Shown: positions 33,793-42,659 of the stretch, in pieces
How positions within the stretch are numbered: the first letter of the stretch is position 1
Layout: each line of letters opens with the position of its first letter
Assembly: GCA_003164895.1 (NCBI GenBank)
Contig: PLUL01000049.1
Coordinates: forward strand, 1-49,040
From: Bacteroidota bacterium
GTDB taxonomy: Bacteria; Bacteroidota; Bacteroidia; Palsa-948
Direction: 5' to 3'
DNA length: 49,040 nt
Translations under genes and position numbers: made by a program
The notes under the pieces: generated by a model
The model's database searches: none
Seen by the model: only the letters and a program-made list of their open reading frames with translations
Told to the model about the DNA's origin: nothing

Positions 33793-34730
33793 AATACAGA
33801 TTTTATATTTTTTTCCTTCTGCTTGCTGTCAACTGTCTATTTGTATTTTCTTGTGAAAATCAAGGAAGCACACCCACTCAGGGAAAGCAAAAAATATTTA
33901 TTGACGAATCATACACTCCGCTTTTTCAGGCGGAAGTGGAAGCGTTTGAAGGGCTTTATAAAAATTCGGATATTCTTGATACTTACAAACCCGAAGGAGA
34001 CATCGTGAATGATTTTCTGAAAGATACCTGCAGAGTGATTATTCTTGGACGAGATTTAACAAAAAATGAAAAAGATTTCTTCGCAAGCAAAAAATCATTT
34101 CCACTCTCCACAAAAATTGCCGTTGATGCGCTGGCATTCATCACTCACAAGGAAAATCCGGTTGTCAATCTTACTTACAATGAATTAAAAGATGTTTTCG
34201 CAGGAAAAATCACCAATTGGAAATTTTTGGATTCATCAGTGAAAGAAAAAAGTTCGCAGGACACAAGCATCACTATTGTTTTTGACAATGAAAAATCCTG
34301 CAATGTGCGAATGATAAAAGAAAAATTATTGAACGAAGGAGAATTTCCGAAAAATTGTTTTGCCGTTAAAACAAATCAGGAAGTGATTGATTTCGTCAGC
34401 AAAAATAAAAGCGCGATTGGCATTATCGGAGCAAATTGGATAAGCGATAGTAATGACACGCTCACGCGAACTTTTCTCAGTAAAGTAAATGTGCTTGGAG
34501 TTTCATTGGAACAAAATCCGGGAGATTTTTTTCAGCCATTTCAGGCGTATATTCACAGCGCGGAATATCCGTTCTGTCGCGATGTTTATATTATTAACCG
34601 CGAAGGCAGAACAGGATTGGGAACAGGATTTGCAGCATTTGTTGCCGGCGAAAAGGGACAATTAATAATTTTGAAAGCCGGAATGGTTCCTTCAATAATG
34701 CCGGTGAGAATTGTAACGGTAACTAAATAG
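33789..34730 (+). CDS. PstS-like substrate-binding lipoprotein
   Basis: 313 residues. A lipoprotein signal with Cys22 (LFVFSC) leads to a PstS/PBP-like domain: FIDESYTPLFQAEVEAF, LTYNELKDVFAGKITNW (typical of PstS-type proteins), VFDNEKSCNVRMI, and NKSAIGIIGANWISD. No pstCAB genes are near, so it is unlikely to feed a classic phosphate ABC transporter. In Bacteroidota such proteins recur beside exbB-exbD-tonB, and it may bind phosphate or another ligand for TonB-linked uptake. Function beyond the fold is open. Confidence 0.85.
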   Translation: MKYRFYIFFLLLAVNCLFVFSCENQGSTPTQGKQKIFIDESYTPLFQAEVEAFEGLYKNSDILDTYKPEGDIVNDFLKDTCRVIILGRDLTKNEKDFFASKKSFPLSTKIAVDALAFITHKENPVVNLTYNELKDVFAGKITNWKFLDSSVKEKSSQDTSITIVFDNEKSCNVRMIKEKLLNEGEFPKNCFAVKTNQEVIDFVSKNKSAIGIIGANWISDSNDTLTRTFLSKVNVLGVSLEQNPGDFFQPFQAYIHSAEYPFCRDVYIINREGRTGLGTGFAAFVAGEKGQLIILKAGMVPSIMPVRIVTVTK

Positions 34731-34763
34731 TAATTCAAAAGGAAAAATTAAAAATTAAAATCT

Positions 34764-36437
34764 ATGAAAAAGGTAATCATTTTGTTTTTTGTATTTAATT
34801 CATCATTAATAATTAATAATTTATCATTTGGTCAAACCTTGCAGGATGCCATAAAACTCACGGAGAGTGAGCAGTTTGAAAAAGCTTCGGAAGCATACGT
34901 GTCGCTCATTCAGCGCGAGCCAACCAACGGTGATAATTATTTTTTCTACGGAGAGAATTATTTTAAGCAAGAAATTATTGATTCATCCTTCAAAGCGATT
35001 GACCTTGATTCCGCACAAATTTTTTATCAAAAAGGTATTAGTAAAAATCCAGGTAATCCTATTAACTATGTCGGGCTTGGAAAAGTTTTATGGTACGAAG
35101 GAAAATCGGCAGATGCGAAAGAACAATTTTACAAAGCAGTGCAAATTATTTCTCCAACCAATAAAACAGCATCTTTCACTCCGCATCAAAAAGCACTTGT
35201 GGATATGAAGATTGCAGAATGTTATACCAAAGCGAGAAATAAAGATTTGCAGGAAGCAACTAACTTTCTGAATAAAGCGTTGAAAGAAGAGCCAAACAAT
35301 CCGGATATTTATATTCTGCTTGGAGATGTGATGCTTGAACAAAATCCCGGAGATGCATCGCTTGCAATCGGGCAGTACAAAAAAGCTGCTGACTTGGATA
35401 AAAAATCCTGCAAAGCATTGCTTCGAATTGGTCAGCTTTACAACCGCGCAAGAAATCTTCCTGAAGCAATAAAAAATTATGATCAGGCAATTTCCGTGGA
35501 TCCGAATTTCGCTCCAGCATATCGCGAAAAAGCGGAAGTTTATTACCGTGGAAAGCAGTATGATCCCGCCATTACTAACTATCAAAAATATCTTGAACTC
35601 AACAGTGGAAGCCTCAGCGCAAGAGTGCGCTATGCATCCTTTCTTTTTCTGAGCAAAAAATATAAAGAAGCGATTGCCGCGATTCAGGATATACAAAAGC
35701 AAAATACTACTGTCATATTTCTTTATCGCCTGCTTGCATATTCTTATTTTGAAATGGGAAATTGCACAGACGGATTAACTGCGATTGACAACTTTTTTGC
35801 AAAAGCAACTCCGAAAAAAATTCTTGCTTCTGATTATGAATACAACGGAAAACTGCTTTCGAAATGCGGAAAAGATTCGCTGGCGATTGATAAATTAAAA
35901 ATGGCAATTCAGAAAGATACTTCCAAATCTGAATTGAACGGTGATTTAGGGAAAGCCCTGATGAAAATGAAAAAATATCCCGAAGCCATTAATGCATTGA
36001 ACAAAAAAATTAAAGGCGGAAAAGAAGTTGATGTAAATGATTATTACAGTTTGGGTCTTGCCTATTATTACAGCAAGCAATGTGGAAAAGCCGACACCTC
36101 TTTTATGCAGATAGTTGTTTTGAGACCGGATATTCCTACCGGATATTTATATAGAGCGAAAGCAAATACTTGTCTTGACCCTGACAGCAAAAAAGGATTA
36201 GCAAAACCTTTTTATGAAGATTATCTCACAAAAATAAAACCGGAAGAAATTGATAAAAATAAAGACAATGTTATTCAGGCGTATGAATATTTTCTGAGCT
36301 ATTATTTTATTATTCAGAAAGATTACACAAGCGCGAAGTGCGCGGCAAAAAAATTAACAGAACTTGATCCTGAGAATAAGAAAGCGAAAGCAGCGTTAAA
36401 AGATCCCAATGTTGTTAAAGCAACTTGCCAGCAGTAA
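34764..36437 (+). CDS. Secreted tetratricopeptide-repeat protein
   Basis: 557 residues with a signal peptide (about 1-23, ending LSFGQ) and about ten TPR-like helical repeats through the whole protein (for example IYILLGDVMLEQNPGDASLAIGQYKKAADLD, LLRIGQLYNRARNLPEAIKNYDQAIS). It is likely a periplasmic scaffold. It follows the PstS-like gene by 33 bp and is the last gene before a terminator, so it belongs to the ExbBD-TonB cluster and may organise or gate that system. Confidence 0.87.
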   Translation: MKKVIILFFVFNSSLIINNLSFGQTLQDAIKLTESEQFEKASEAYVSLIQREPTNGDNYFFYGENYFKQEIIDSSFKAIDLDSAQIFYQKGISKNPGNPINYVGLGKVLWYEGKSADAKEQFYKAVQIISPTNKTASFTPHQKALVDMKIAECYTKARNKDLQEATNFLNKALKEEPNNPDIYILLGDVMLEQNPGDASLAIGQYKKAADLDKKSCKALLRIGQLYNRARNLPEAIKNYDQAISVDPNFAPAYREKAEVYYRGKQYDPAITNYQKYLELNSGSLSARVRYASFLFLSKKYKEAIAAIQDIQKQNTTVIFLYRLLAYSYFEMGNCTDGLTAIDNFFAKATPKKILASDYEYNGKLLSKCGKDSLAIDKLKMAIQKDTSKSELNGDLGKALMKMKKYPEAINALNKKIKGGKEVDVNDYYSLGLAYYYSKQCGKADTSFMQIVVLRPDIPTGYLYRAKANTCLDPDSKKGLAKPFYEDYLTKIKPEEIDKNKDNVIQAYEYFLSYYFIIQKDYTSAKCAAKKLTELDPENKKAKAALKDPNVVKATCQQ

Positions 36438-36446
36438 TCACAGAAA

Positions 36447-36476
36447 GTGGGTTTCAACTCACCCACACTCTTTTTT
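36447..36476 (+). terminator. Rho-independent terminator of the TonB/TPR cluster
   Basis: Perfect 6-bp stem GTGGGT (36447-36452) / ACCCAC (36461-36466) with an 8-base loop, followed by ACTC and six Ts. It starts 9 bp after the TPR gene stop. Confidence 0.75.
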
Positions 36477-36532
36477 AGTGAAATGCAACTATTTTGCTAA
36501 CAAGTGCGTCTTTTAACAAATAGTCATCATTA

Positions 36533-36564
36533 TTTGCATGAATCAAATCATTTACATACCTTTG
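36533..36564 (+). promoter_or_regulatory. Bacteroidota-type promoter of the SprB-repeat protein
   Basis: TTTG (36533-36536), 20 bases, then an exact -7 element TACCTTTG (36557-36564). The ATG is 61 bases downstream. Both elements match consensus. Confidence 0.65.
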
Positions 36565-36625
36565 CTTTTAATAGTCGTGCAACCTTTTTGACTTTGGAAT
36601 CATCTACTCATAAAGAAACACAGAA

Positions 36626-39600
36626 ATGAAACATCCAACAAAATTCAACAAATTACATTTCATTGGAAAGTGTTTTTATTCAGGAAAATTAATTCTGCTT
36701 GTAACAATTGTATTTTCGCAAGCATTTTCTGCATTTTCGCAGCAAAATTTTCAAGGCGGTAGAAAGAGGGACACGCTTGATCTACTCGCTCACAGACAAA
36801 GTATAAGCAGTATAGTTAAAAAGAATGCTAATCTCCAATCAATAGCTCTTACCGGAGTTCCTTTCATTAATAATTTAGATAATGCTTCTGGTGTAGCAAG
36901 AAATTCCAATGGCTTACCTATTGTAAATAACTTAGGAATTACTGCTGGCGGAACAGCAAATCAACTAGTTGCTGGATTTATTGGCTCTGGGATTGTAGTA
37001 AATGGCGGCTTATTACAGTATTCAGACGTTAGCCAATATGGAACTTTTACAAATGGCAATACAACCGGTTTGGGAATCACAAGCGGTGTAGTTCTGACCA
37101 CAGGTCATGCCATTGATGCTGGTTTAGCTAATAATTCACTCAAAAGTACAGATTTCGGAGTTGTCTATGCTGATCCTAATTTAACTACTTATGTTTCATC
37201 ACAAGCAAACCATGATCCAGTCATTCTAACTTTAACAATAACTCCTTCATGCAACACACTGGCAATCGAATTTGTATTTGGATCTGAGGAATATCCTAAA
37301 TACGTCAATTCAGCATTTAATGATGCATTTGGTTTTTTTGTGACAGGTCCCAATCCTTCGGGAGGTAATTATACTGCAACTAATATTGCCCAAATTCCAA
37401 CAACAACAACCGGATCAAAAGTAGTTACAATTAATAATGTTAATAACGGTCAAACTACGAGTTGCACTACACCGGGACCATGTACTAATTGCGCTTATTA
37501 CTATGATAATACTAATAATTGTAACGGAGCAAACATTACATATAATGGATATACTCAATTGATTACCTCAACTTTAGCTGTAACGCCATGCGCCACTTAT
37601 GTTTTTGAAATTGCCATCGCAGATGCTTCTGATGGTATTTGGGACAGTGGAGTTTTTCTTAAACAGCTTTATTGTTCCAGTGCTGTTAATGTAACCACTT
37701 CATCTGTGCCAACATGTTCCTGTAATGGCACAGCTACTGCGAATGCTTCTAATGGGCAACCTCCTTATTCATATTCCTGGAACAACGGGCAAACTACTTC
37801 TACTGCTACCGGACTTTGCGCGGGTAATTATTCTGTTACAGTAAGTGACCAAACTGGTTGTGTGTTAAATACCAATATAACCCAGGTTACGGTAGGTTCT
37901 CTTACACCCGGTACGGCTTCCATTCAATCTTTTTCTAATGAAACTTGCAATGGAAATAATGGAAGTGCTACAGCAACTATCAATGGCGGTACAGGTCCTT
38001 TCACCTATTCATGGAATACTACTCCTGTGCAAACCACTCAAACAGCAAACAATCTTCCTGCCGGAACGTATCAATGCACGGTTCATGATTCCAATGGATG
38101 CAATGCGGCTACTATTGTTACAATTACAAATACTGCAGGACCAACAGTAACCACATCCTCTACTCAGGCAGGTTGTTTGGTTGCAAACGGAACAGCCACA
38201 GCAACTATCACTAGTGGTGGTACTGGACCTTTCACCTATATGTGGAACACCACTCCTCCGCAAACTACACAGATAGCTAATAATCTTGCTATAGGAAATT
38301 ATACTGTAACAGTTACCGACGCACATGGCTGTTCTGCGCAAACTTCTGTTGCAATAACAAGCACAAATGGGCCTCTTGTTAATATTTCCGGAACACAAGC
38401 GGGTTGCACTGTTGCAAACGGGACAGCTACTGCAACTATTACCAGTGGCGGTACTTCTCCTTTCACTTATGTATGGAACACCACTCCTCCGCAAAGTACA
38501 CAAACAGTAACTGGCCTTGCTGCCGGAATGACTTATACAGTCATTGTGAAAGATGCTAATGGATGTAGTGCGGTTGCGACTGTTTCGGTTGCAACTACAG
38601 GGAATGTTCCTTCCACCACTGCGGCTACAACGAATACTGTTTCCTGTTTTGGAGGAAGCAATGGAAGCGCCAATGCAATTCCATCGGGAGGAAGTCCGGG
38701 TTATACTTATACATGGACTCCATCGGGTGGAAATGCACAGACAGCAAGTAACCTTTCTGCCGGAACTTATTCTGTAATTGTATCGGATATCAACGGATGC
38801 ACAGCCACAACCACCGTTGCCATCTCTCAACCCGCTACTGCTGTTGCTGCTACTTTCTCTCAAACAAGTGCATTATGCTTTGGGGGATCTACCGCAAGCG
38901 CCACAGTAACTCCATCGGGTGGAACACCGGGCTATATTTATTCGTGGACTCCTTCAGGTGGAAATGCACAGACTGCAAGTAATCTTTCTGCCGGAAACTA
39001 TAATGTAACCGTAACAGATGCCAACGGATGCCCTAAGGTGATTCCAGTAACAATCACTCAGCCGCAAGCACTTTCCATTCCAATCACTCCGACAAACATT
39101 ACATGCAATGGAGGCACGAATGGAAGCGCTATTGCAAATCCAGCGGGCGGAACTCCTGTGTATACGTATACATGGAGCACCACTCCTGTACAACATACAC
39201 AGTCTGCAAATAATCTTGGTGTAGGAAGCTATACAGTTACTGTTACCGATACTCATGGATGTACCAAACAATCAACAGTAGCTATTACTCAACCATCACC
39301 AATTCTTCTTACTGTTTCAGGAAGCGACACCGTCTGCAAGGGAGATAAAGCAACTCTGACTGCTAATGTGAATGGCGGAACTCCTGCTTACACGTATACC
39401 TGGATGCCGGGTCCGCAAAACGGAGTTTCCATTGTTGTAAACCCAACTACGTCGTCCAATTATTCTGTTGCCATCACCGATGCAAACGGATGCACCTCTA
39501 CTATGGGAGGATTATTCCATGTTACGGTGCTTCCTGCTCCTGCCGCGTTATTCGATACTGCTTCTTCGGGAACATTTGCTACCTCGTATATATTTTCTGA

Positions 39601-40072
39601 TCTATCCACTCCTTCGGTAACAATTACCGGCTGGAACTGGAACTTTGGAGACAATTCTTCTATTTCCACTCAGCAAAATCCGGTGCATACTTTTCCGGGT
39701 GCAGGAACTTACACCGTAACAGAAGTAGCGTTTAACAAATTCGGATGTCCGGACACTTTCAAAAGAATGATCACCATCAACGAGGGTATCATTATTCCAA
39801 ACGTATTCACTCCCGATGGTGATGGCGTGAACGATGTGTGGTACATCCCCAACAGCGGAATGAAGCAATTCAGCGTGGAGATATTTGACAGGTGGGGTAC
39901 AAAGGTGTTTGAAACTACTGCCGATCAGATCCGTTGGGACGGACGTTCTTCTTCCGGTAAATTGCTCTCTGACGGTACTTACTTTTACGTTCTCAAAGCA
40001 TATCTAAAAGAAGGTAACGGTGAGAAGAATTATTCTACCACAGGCTATGTTACTCTGCTTACTAAAAAATAA
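36626..40072 (+). CDS. Secreted SprB-repeat surface protein with type B sorting domain
   Basis: 1148 residues. A signal region (about 1-39), then a choice-of-anchor L-type domain (about 100-355; hallmarks ITSGVVLTTG and LAIEFVFGSEEYPKYV). About eight SprB-like repeats of roughly 70 residues follow (pattern C-x-G-x2-GSA ... GG-x2-P-Y-x-Y-x-W ... G-x-Y-x-V-x-V-x-D-x2-GC), then a PKD domain (WNWNFGDNSS ... GTYTVT), and the gliding-motility-type C-terminal sorting domain (IPNVFTPDGDGVNDVW ... WDGRSSSGKLLSDGTYFYVL) recognised by the type IX secretion system. It is likely an adhesin or motility-associated surface protein. It has its own promoter and a strong terminator. Confidence 0.92.
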   Translation: MKHPTKFNKLHFIGKCFYSGKLILLVTIVFSQAFSAFSQQNFQGGRKRDTLDLLAHRQSISSIVKKNANLQSIALTGVPFINNLDNASGVARNSNGLPIVNNLGITAGGTANQLVAGFIGSGIVVNGGLLQYSDVSQYGTFTNGNTTGLGITSGVVLTTGHAIDAGLANNSLKSTDFGVVYADPNLTTYVSSQANHDPVILTLTITPSCNTLAIEFVFGSEEYPKYVNSAFNDAFGFFVTGPNPSGGNYTATNIAQIPTTTTGSKVVTINNVNNGQTTSCTTPGPCTNCAYYYDNTNNCNGANITYNGYTQLITSTLAVTPCATYVFEIAIADASDGIWDSGVFLKQLYCSSAVNVTTSSVPTCSCNGTATANASNGQPPYSYSWNNGQTTSTATGLCAGNYSVTVSDQTGCVLNTNITQVTVGSLTPGTASIQSFSNETCNGNNGSATATINGGTGPFTYSWNTTPVQTTQTANNLPAGTYQCTVHDSNGCNAATIVTITNTAGPTVTTSSTQAGCLVANGTATATITSGGTGPFTYMWNTTPPQTTQIANNLAIGNYTVTVTDAHGCSAQTSVAITSTNGPLVNISGTQAGCTVANGTATATITSGGTSPFTYVWNTTPPQSTQTVTGLAAGMTYTVIVKDANGCSAVATVSVATTGNVPSTTAATTNTVSCFGGSNGSANAIPSGGSPGYTYTWTPSGGNAQTASNLSAGTYSVIVSDINGCTATTTVAISQPATAVAATFSQTSALCFGGSTASATVTPSGGTPGYIYSWTPSGGNAQTASNLSAGNYNVTVTDANGCPKVIPVTITQPQALSIPITPTNITCNGGTNGSAIANPAGGTPVYTYTWSTTPVQHTQSANNLGVGSYTVTVTDTHGCTKQSTVAITQPSPILLTVSGSDTVCKGDKATLTANVNGGTPAYTYTWMPGPQNGVSIVVNPTTSSNYSVAITDANGCTSTMGGLFHVTVLPAPAALFDTASSGTFATSYIFSDLSTPSVTITGWNWNFGDNSSISTQQNPVHTFPGAGTYTVTEVAFNKFGCPDTFKRMITINEGIIIPNVFTPDGDGVNDVWYIPNSGMKQFSVEIFDRWGTKVFETTADQIRWDGRSSSGKLLSDGTYFYVLKAYLKEGNGEKNYSTTGYVTLLTKK
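37911..39300 (+). repeat. Tandem SprB-type repeat region at DNA level
   Basis: About seven successive units of roughly 190-210 bases within the adhesin gene. Several are nearly identical over long stretches; for example 'GGTGGAAATGCACAGAC-GCAAGTAA' occurs in two neighbouring units (38726 and 38958 on). High local identity suggests repeat number changes by recombination. Confidence 0.75.
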
Positions 40073-40090
40073 TTCCATTAACCGGAATTC

Positions 40091-40133
40091 AAGCACTATA
40101 ATAAAATAAATAATTATTTTACTATAGTGCTTT
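40091..40133. terminator. Bidirectional terminator between adhesin and exporter genes
   Basis: AAGCACTAT (40091-40099) pairs with ATAGTGCTT (40124-40132), and inner AATAAAATAA / TTATTTTA extends the stem. A-rich and T-rich flanks allow it to stop transcription from both sides. It lies between two convergent genes, 18 bp after the adhesin stop. Confidence 0.7.
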
Positions 40134-40203
40134 AAGTCGTGCTGGTGACAATTTATATAAATCCAGAAACGTGATTGCTCGAAACCGATTGCCTTATAAA
40201 TTT

Positions 40204-41085
40204 CTACTTCCTGTTTACTAAATAAACTCCCAGCAGAATAACGAGGATGGCAAATAGCTGATGAATGGAAATTATTTCTCCGTCAAACATTCCCCATAGC
40301 ATGGCTACTACAGGAATGAGATAAGTAATGGAAGATGCGAAAAGCGTACCTGTATTTTTTATCAGCAAATAAAACAACATTACAGAAAGTGCTGTGCCAC
40401 AAATAGCAAGAATGGAAACATATCCCAAGCTGTGCCAGAAAAGAGGGTGATGATAAGCCGATGAAAAATCGGTAAACAAAAGTACAATTCCTCCAAGCGG
40501 ACCCACCAGCATCATTGACCAACATGTAGTGGTAATGGAATGATATCCACCTGCATATTTACCTGTAAGGTTTACACTCAGTCCGTATAAAATAGTTGCA
40601 ATCATTACATATCCTCCGTAATTTATGCTTGTTCCCATGTCAGAAAACTTTTCGGGAATAAGCAATCCTATTGCACCCACTAAACCAAGTATTAATCCAA
40701 TAATAGTAGTTGCTCTTGTTTTCGCTTTGAATAACAATACTCCAATGATCAGCGTAAAAAGAGGTGTAAGAGAATTGAGCATTCCGGTTAGCGAGGAACT
40801 GATGCCTGTTTCCGCCGCGGTAAAAAGAAATGCGGGAATAAAATTTCCGAACATACCAATTCCGAGGAATTTATGCCAGTCTTTTAGTTCAGATTTTTTT
40901 ACATATTTTAAACCAAATGGCAGAATGAAAAGAAACGCAATGAACATTCGCAGTGCTGCCACTTGCACGCTGCTGAATGCTTCGAGTCCGCGTTTCATGA
41001 GGATGAACGAGCTGCCCCACACAAGCGTAAGCACCAGAAAAATTAACCAGTTCCAGAATTTTGTATTGAAGTTCACAGAAGACAA
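40204..41085 (-). CDS. EamA-family (DMT superfamily) transporter
   Basis: 293 residues with ten predicted membrane helices in two EamA repeats. Signature: LVWGSSFILMKRGLEAFSSVQVAALRM in the first repeat, and SSLTGMLNSLTPLFTLIIGVLLFKAKT plus the corresponding second-half LYLIPVVAMLWG-like region. The family exports amino acids, nucleotides or drugs; the substrate cannot be read from sequence. It stands alone, divergent from the cold-shock gene. Confidence 0.9.
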   Translation of the reverse strand: MSSVNFNTKFWNWLIFLVLTLVWGSSFILMKRGLEAFSSVQVAALRMFIAFLFILPFGLKYVKKSELKDWHKFLGIGMFGNFIPAFLFTAAETGISSSLTGMLNSLTPLFTLIIGVLLFKAKTRATTIIGLILGLVGAIGLLIPEKFSDMGTSINYGGYVMIATILYGLSVNLTGKYAGGYHSITTTCWSMMLVGPLGGIVLLFTDFSSAYHHPLFWHSLGYVSILAICGTALSVMLFYLLIKNTGTLFASSITYLIPVVAMLWGMFDGEIISIHQLFAILVILLGVYLVNRK

Positions 41086-41163
41086 AAATACTTTTTTTGT
41101 TGCTGAGACGGGAAAGAGAAACCTCTTGCGTAAACAAAACTTAGACTCAAGCCAAATTAAGGT

Positions 41164-41171
41164 TATATTTA
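41164..41171 (+). promoter_or_regulatory. -7 element of the cold-shock gene
   Basis: TATATTTA (7 of 8 to TAnnTTTG), 28 bases before the ATG at 41200. Confidence 0.35.
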
Positions 41172-41199
41172 CATCTAATCAATTAAATTATATAACATC

Positions 41200-41397
41200 A
41201 TGAACGGAATTATTAAAAAAAAGACAGACAAAGGTTTTGGTTTCATTAAAGTTGAAGGTCAGGACAAAGATTTATTCTTTCACAGCAATTCAGTGGTAGG
41301 AACCACTTTCGATCAGCTGAATGAAGGAGACAAAGTAACGTTTGACGCTGAAGATTCTCCCAAGGGAAAGAACGCAGTGAACGTTCAAACAACATAA
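41200..41397 (+). CDS. Cold-shock domain protein (CspA-like)
   Basis: 65 residues forming a single cold-shock domain: GFGFIKVEGQDKDLFFHSNSV covers RNP1 (GFGFI) and RNP2 (LFFHS). It binds single-stranded RNA/DNA and acts as RNA chaperone. The first strand is GIIKKKTDKGFGFI rather than the usual G-x-VKWFN, which is common in this branch of Bacteroidota. Monocistronic, with a strong terminator 20 bp downstream. Confidence 0.93.
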   Translation: MNGIIKKKTDKGFGFIKVEGQDKDLFFHSNSVVGTTFDQLNEGDKVTFDAEDSPKGKNAVNVQTT

Positions 41398-41416
41398 TCT
41401 TTTTATTTCTCAGAAG

Positions 41417-41446
41417 AAAAGGCGTATCACACGATGCGCCTTTTTT
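41417..41446 (+). terminator. Rho-independent terminator of the cold-shock gene
   Basis: AAAAGGCG (41417-41424) pairs with CGCCTTTT (41437-41444), and an inner T.G, A-T, T-A, C-G extends the stem to 12 pairs around an ACAC loop. A T-run follows to 41446. Confidence 0.88.
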
Positions 41447-41533
41447 ATTTTAGAAATATCACGGATTGGGAGAATATGAGAGTGAGAGAAAGCTAAAGTG
41501 CATTTTTCCCTTGCAGTGATTTGCAATCATTTG

Positions 41534-41605
41534 TAGCGGGAAGTGGATTCGAACCACTGACCTTTGGATTATGAGCCCAACGAGCTACCCCTGCTCTATC
41601 CCGCA
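41534..41605 (-). tRNA. tRNA-Met (CAT), initiator type
   Basis: A cloverleaf is readable on the minus strand: acceptor TGCGGGA / TCCCGCT, D arm GAGC-AGGGGTA-GCTC, anticodon stem-loop TTGGG-CTCATAA-TCCAA with anticodon CAT, T arm AGTGG-TTCGAAT-CCACT. Initiator traits are the unpaired 1-72 position (T against T), the GAGC/GCTC D stem as in E. coli initiator tRNA (elongator Met has GCTC/GAGC), and consecutive G-C-type pairs at the base of the anticodon stem (one is G.T). The 3' CCA is not encoded (ACAA follows). The D loop is only 7 bases. Confidence 0.9.
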
Positions 41606-41723
41606 ATGTTTGAAATATATAATACAAACAAAGTACATTTTTGTAATTTATGGCATGATATAAATCATAAAGAATAAAATAAATTAATAACGTATCTCAA
41701 TACTCCCGCGAAGTTAGGAAATC

Positions 41724-41752
41724 TTGATATGAACGTGTTCTTTTTATCTTTG
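41724..41752 (+). promoter_or_regulatory. Promoter directly abutting the GNAT start codon
   Basis: TTG (41724-41726), 18 bases, then an exact -7 element TATCTTTG (41745-41752). The ATG at 41757 is 5 bases from the -7 element, so transcription would begin at or next to the start codon. Confidence 0.55.
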
Positions 41753-41756
41753 ACAA

Positions 41757-42293
41757 ATGCAATTTGAAGAGATAAAAACAAAACGGCTTACGCTCCGAAA
41801 ACTTACTCCCGAGGTTTACCGTTACGTGTTTGATAATTTAGAAGAAGACGAACAAGTTGATTTCTTTGGATTCAGCACACAGGCTGAATTGTTTACCGAA
41901 GAAGAAAAATACCGCAACGGACTTACCACTTTCAATAAATCATTTTTGCTTTTTCATTTAATACTTAACGATACTCAAAAGGTAATTGGCTGGTGCGGTT
42001 ATCATACATGGTACACTCCTCATTTCAGGGCAGAGTTGGGTTATGTGCTGAACGATGATGCTCACATGAATAAAGGATATATGACCGAAGCACTCGAAGC
42101 AATTATTGATTACGGCTTTAGTGTAATGGACCTTCACCGCATCGAAGCATTTGTCGGACCAGGCAACTCCGCTTCGTTAACACTGCTTACTAAATTTCAT
42201 TTTAAAAAAGAAGGACACCTGCGCGAGCATTATTTTAAGAACAACAAAATGGAAGATTCCATTGTGCTTGCTTTGCTCAAACGGGAGTATTAG
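41757..42293 (+). CDS. GNAT acetyltransferase, RimJ/RimL-like
   Basis: 178 residues of the GNAT_3 type: KTKRLTLRKLTPE at the start, VIGWCGYHTW strand, AELGYVLNDDAHMNKGYMTEALEAIIDYGF (acetyl-CoA binding loop) and HRIEAFVGPGNSASLTLLTKFHFKKEGHLREHYF. These are the standard RimJ/RimL features, transferring acetyl groups to protein N-termini or small amines. The substrate is not determined. The start at 41757 is the only good one and lies against a promoter, implying a leaderless message. Confidence 0.9.
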   Translation: MQFEEIKTKRLTLRKLTPEVYRYVFDNLEEDEQVDFFGFSTQAELFTEEEKYRNGLTTFNKSFLLFHLILNDTQKVIGWCGYHTWYTPHFRAELGYVLNDDAHMNKGYMTEALEAIIDYGFSVMDLHRIEAFVGPGNSASLTLLTKFHFKKEGHLREHYFKNNKMEDSIVLALLKREY

Positions 42294-42659
42294 GCGAAGT
42301 ATAAAACTGTTTAAAGAACGTTAATAAACAGTTAATACATTAATAATATTAATTCTGTGGTTCAAATAATTTTTCTCATACATTCGCGCAATTGTTCTTG
42401 GAGTTTTATGAAGTGATCATCCTACAAGAGTAATAAATCGTTCTCCCTCCCCCATAGATTTATTTACGATCTGAAACCGCTTCGAATGTTTATTTCATTT
42501 TTATGCAATCTTTTTGATTGTTCAATTGTGATTTAAATAGTATTTGAAAATTTGTCTCGATACATAAATTTAACACAACTATTGTTTTCATGTAATTGAA
42601 AATGTACAATACTGCAATACTGAAAAGTAAATTCAACAATTAAATTAAAAAATAAAATC
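42294..42659. other. 366-bp AT-rich intergenic region, no clear feature
   Basis: I found no gene, RNA or strong hairpin here. A weak TAAATTTA (-7 like, 42563-42570) is about 90 bases before the lamin-tail gene, and AT-rich runs precede its ATG. There is no terminator behind the acetyltransferase gene that I can see. Confidence 0.5.

Noticed and set aside
33789-34730. Part of a phosphate ABC transporter operon
   Set aside because: No pstC, pstA, pstB or phoU genes are near; its neighbours are TonB and TPR genes.
38009-38863. 284-codon open frame on the minus strand inside the adhesin gene
   Set aside because: It is a Ser/Arg/Cys-rich shadow of the repeat-coding strand with no recognisable domain.
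37911-39300. CRISPR array or satellite repeat
   Set aside because: The repeats are long in-frame coding units of about 200 bases within one gene, matching SprB protein repeats.
42410-42423. ATGA...TCAT palindrome upstream of the lamin-tail gene (ATGAAGTGATCAT)
   Set aside because: The spacer is 5 bases, not 6, and no -7 element lies at the required 30-base distance.
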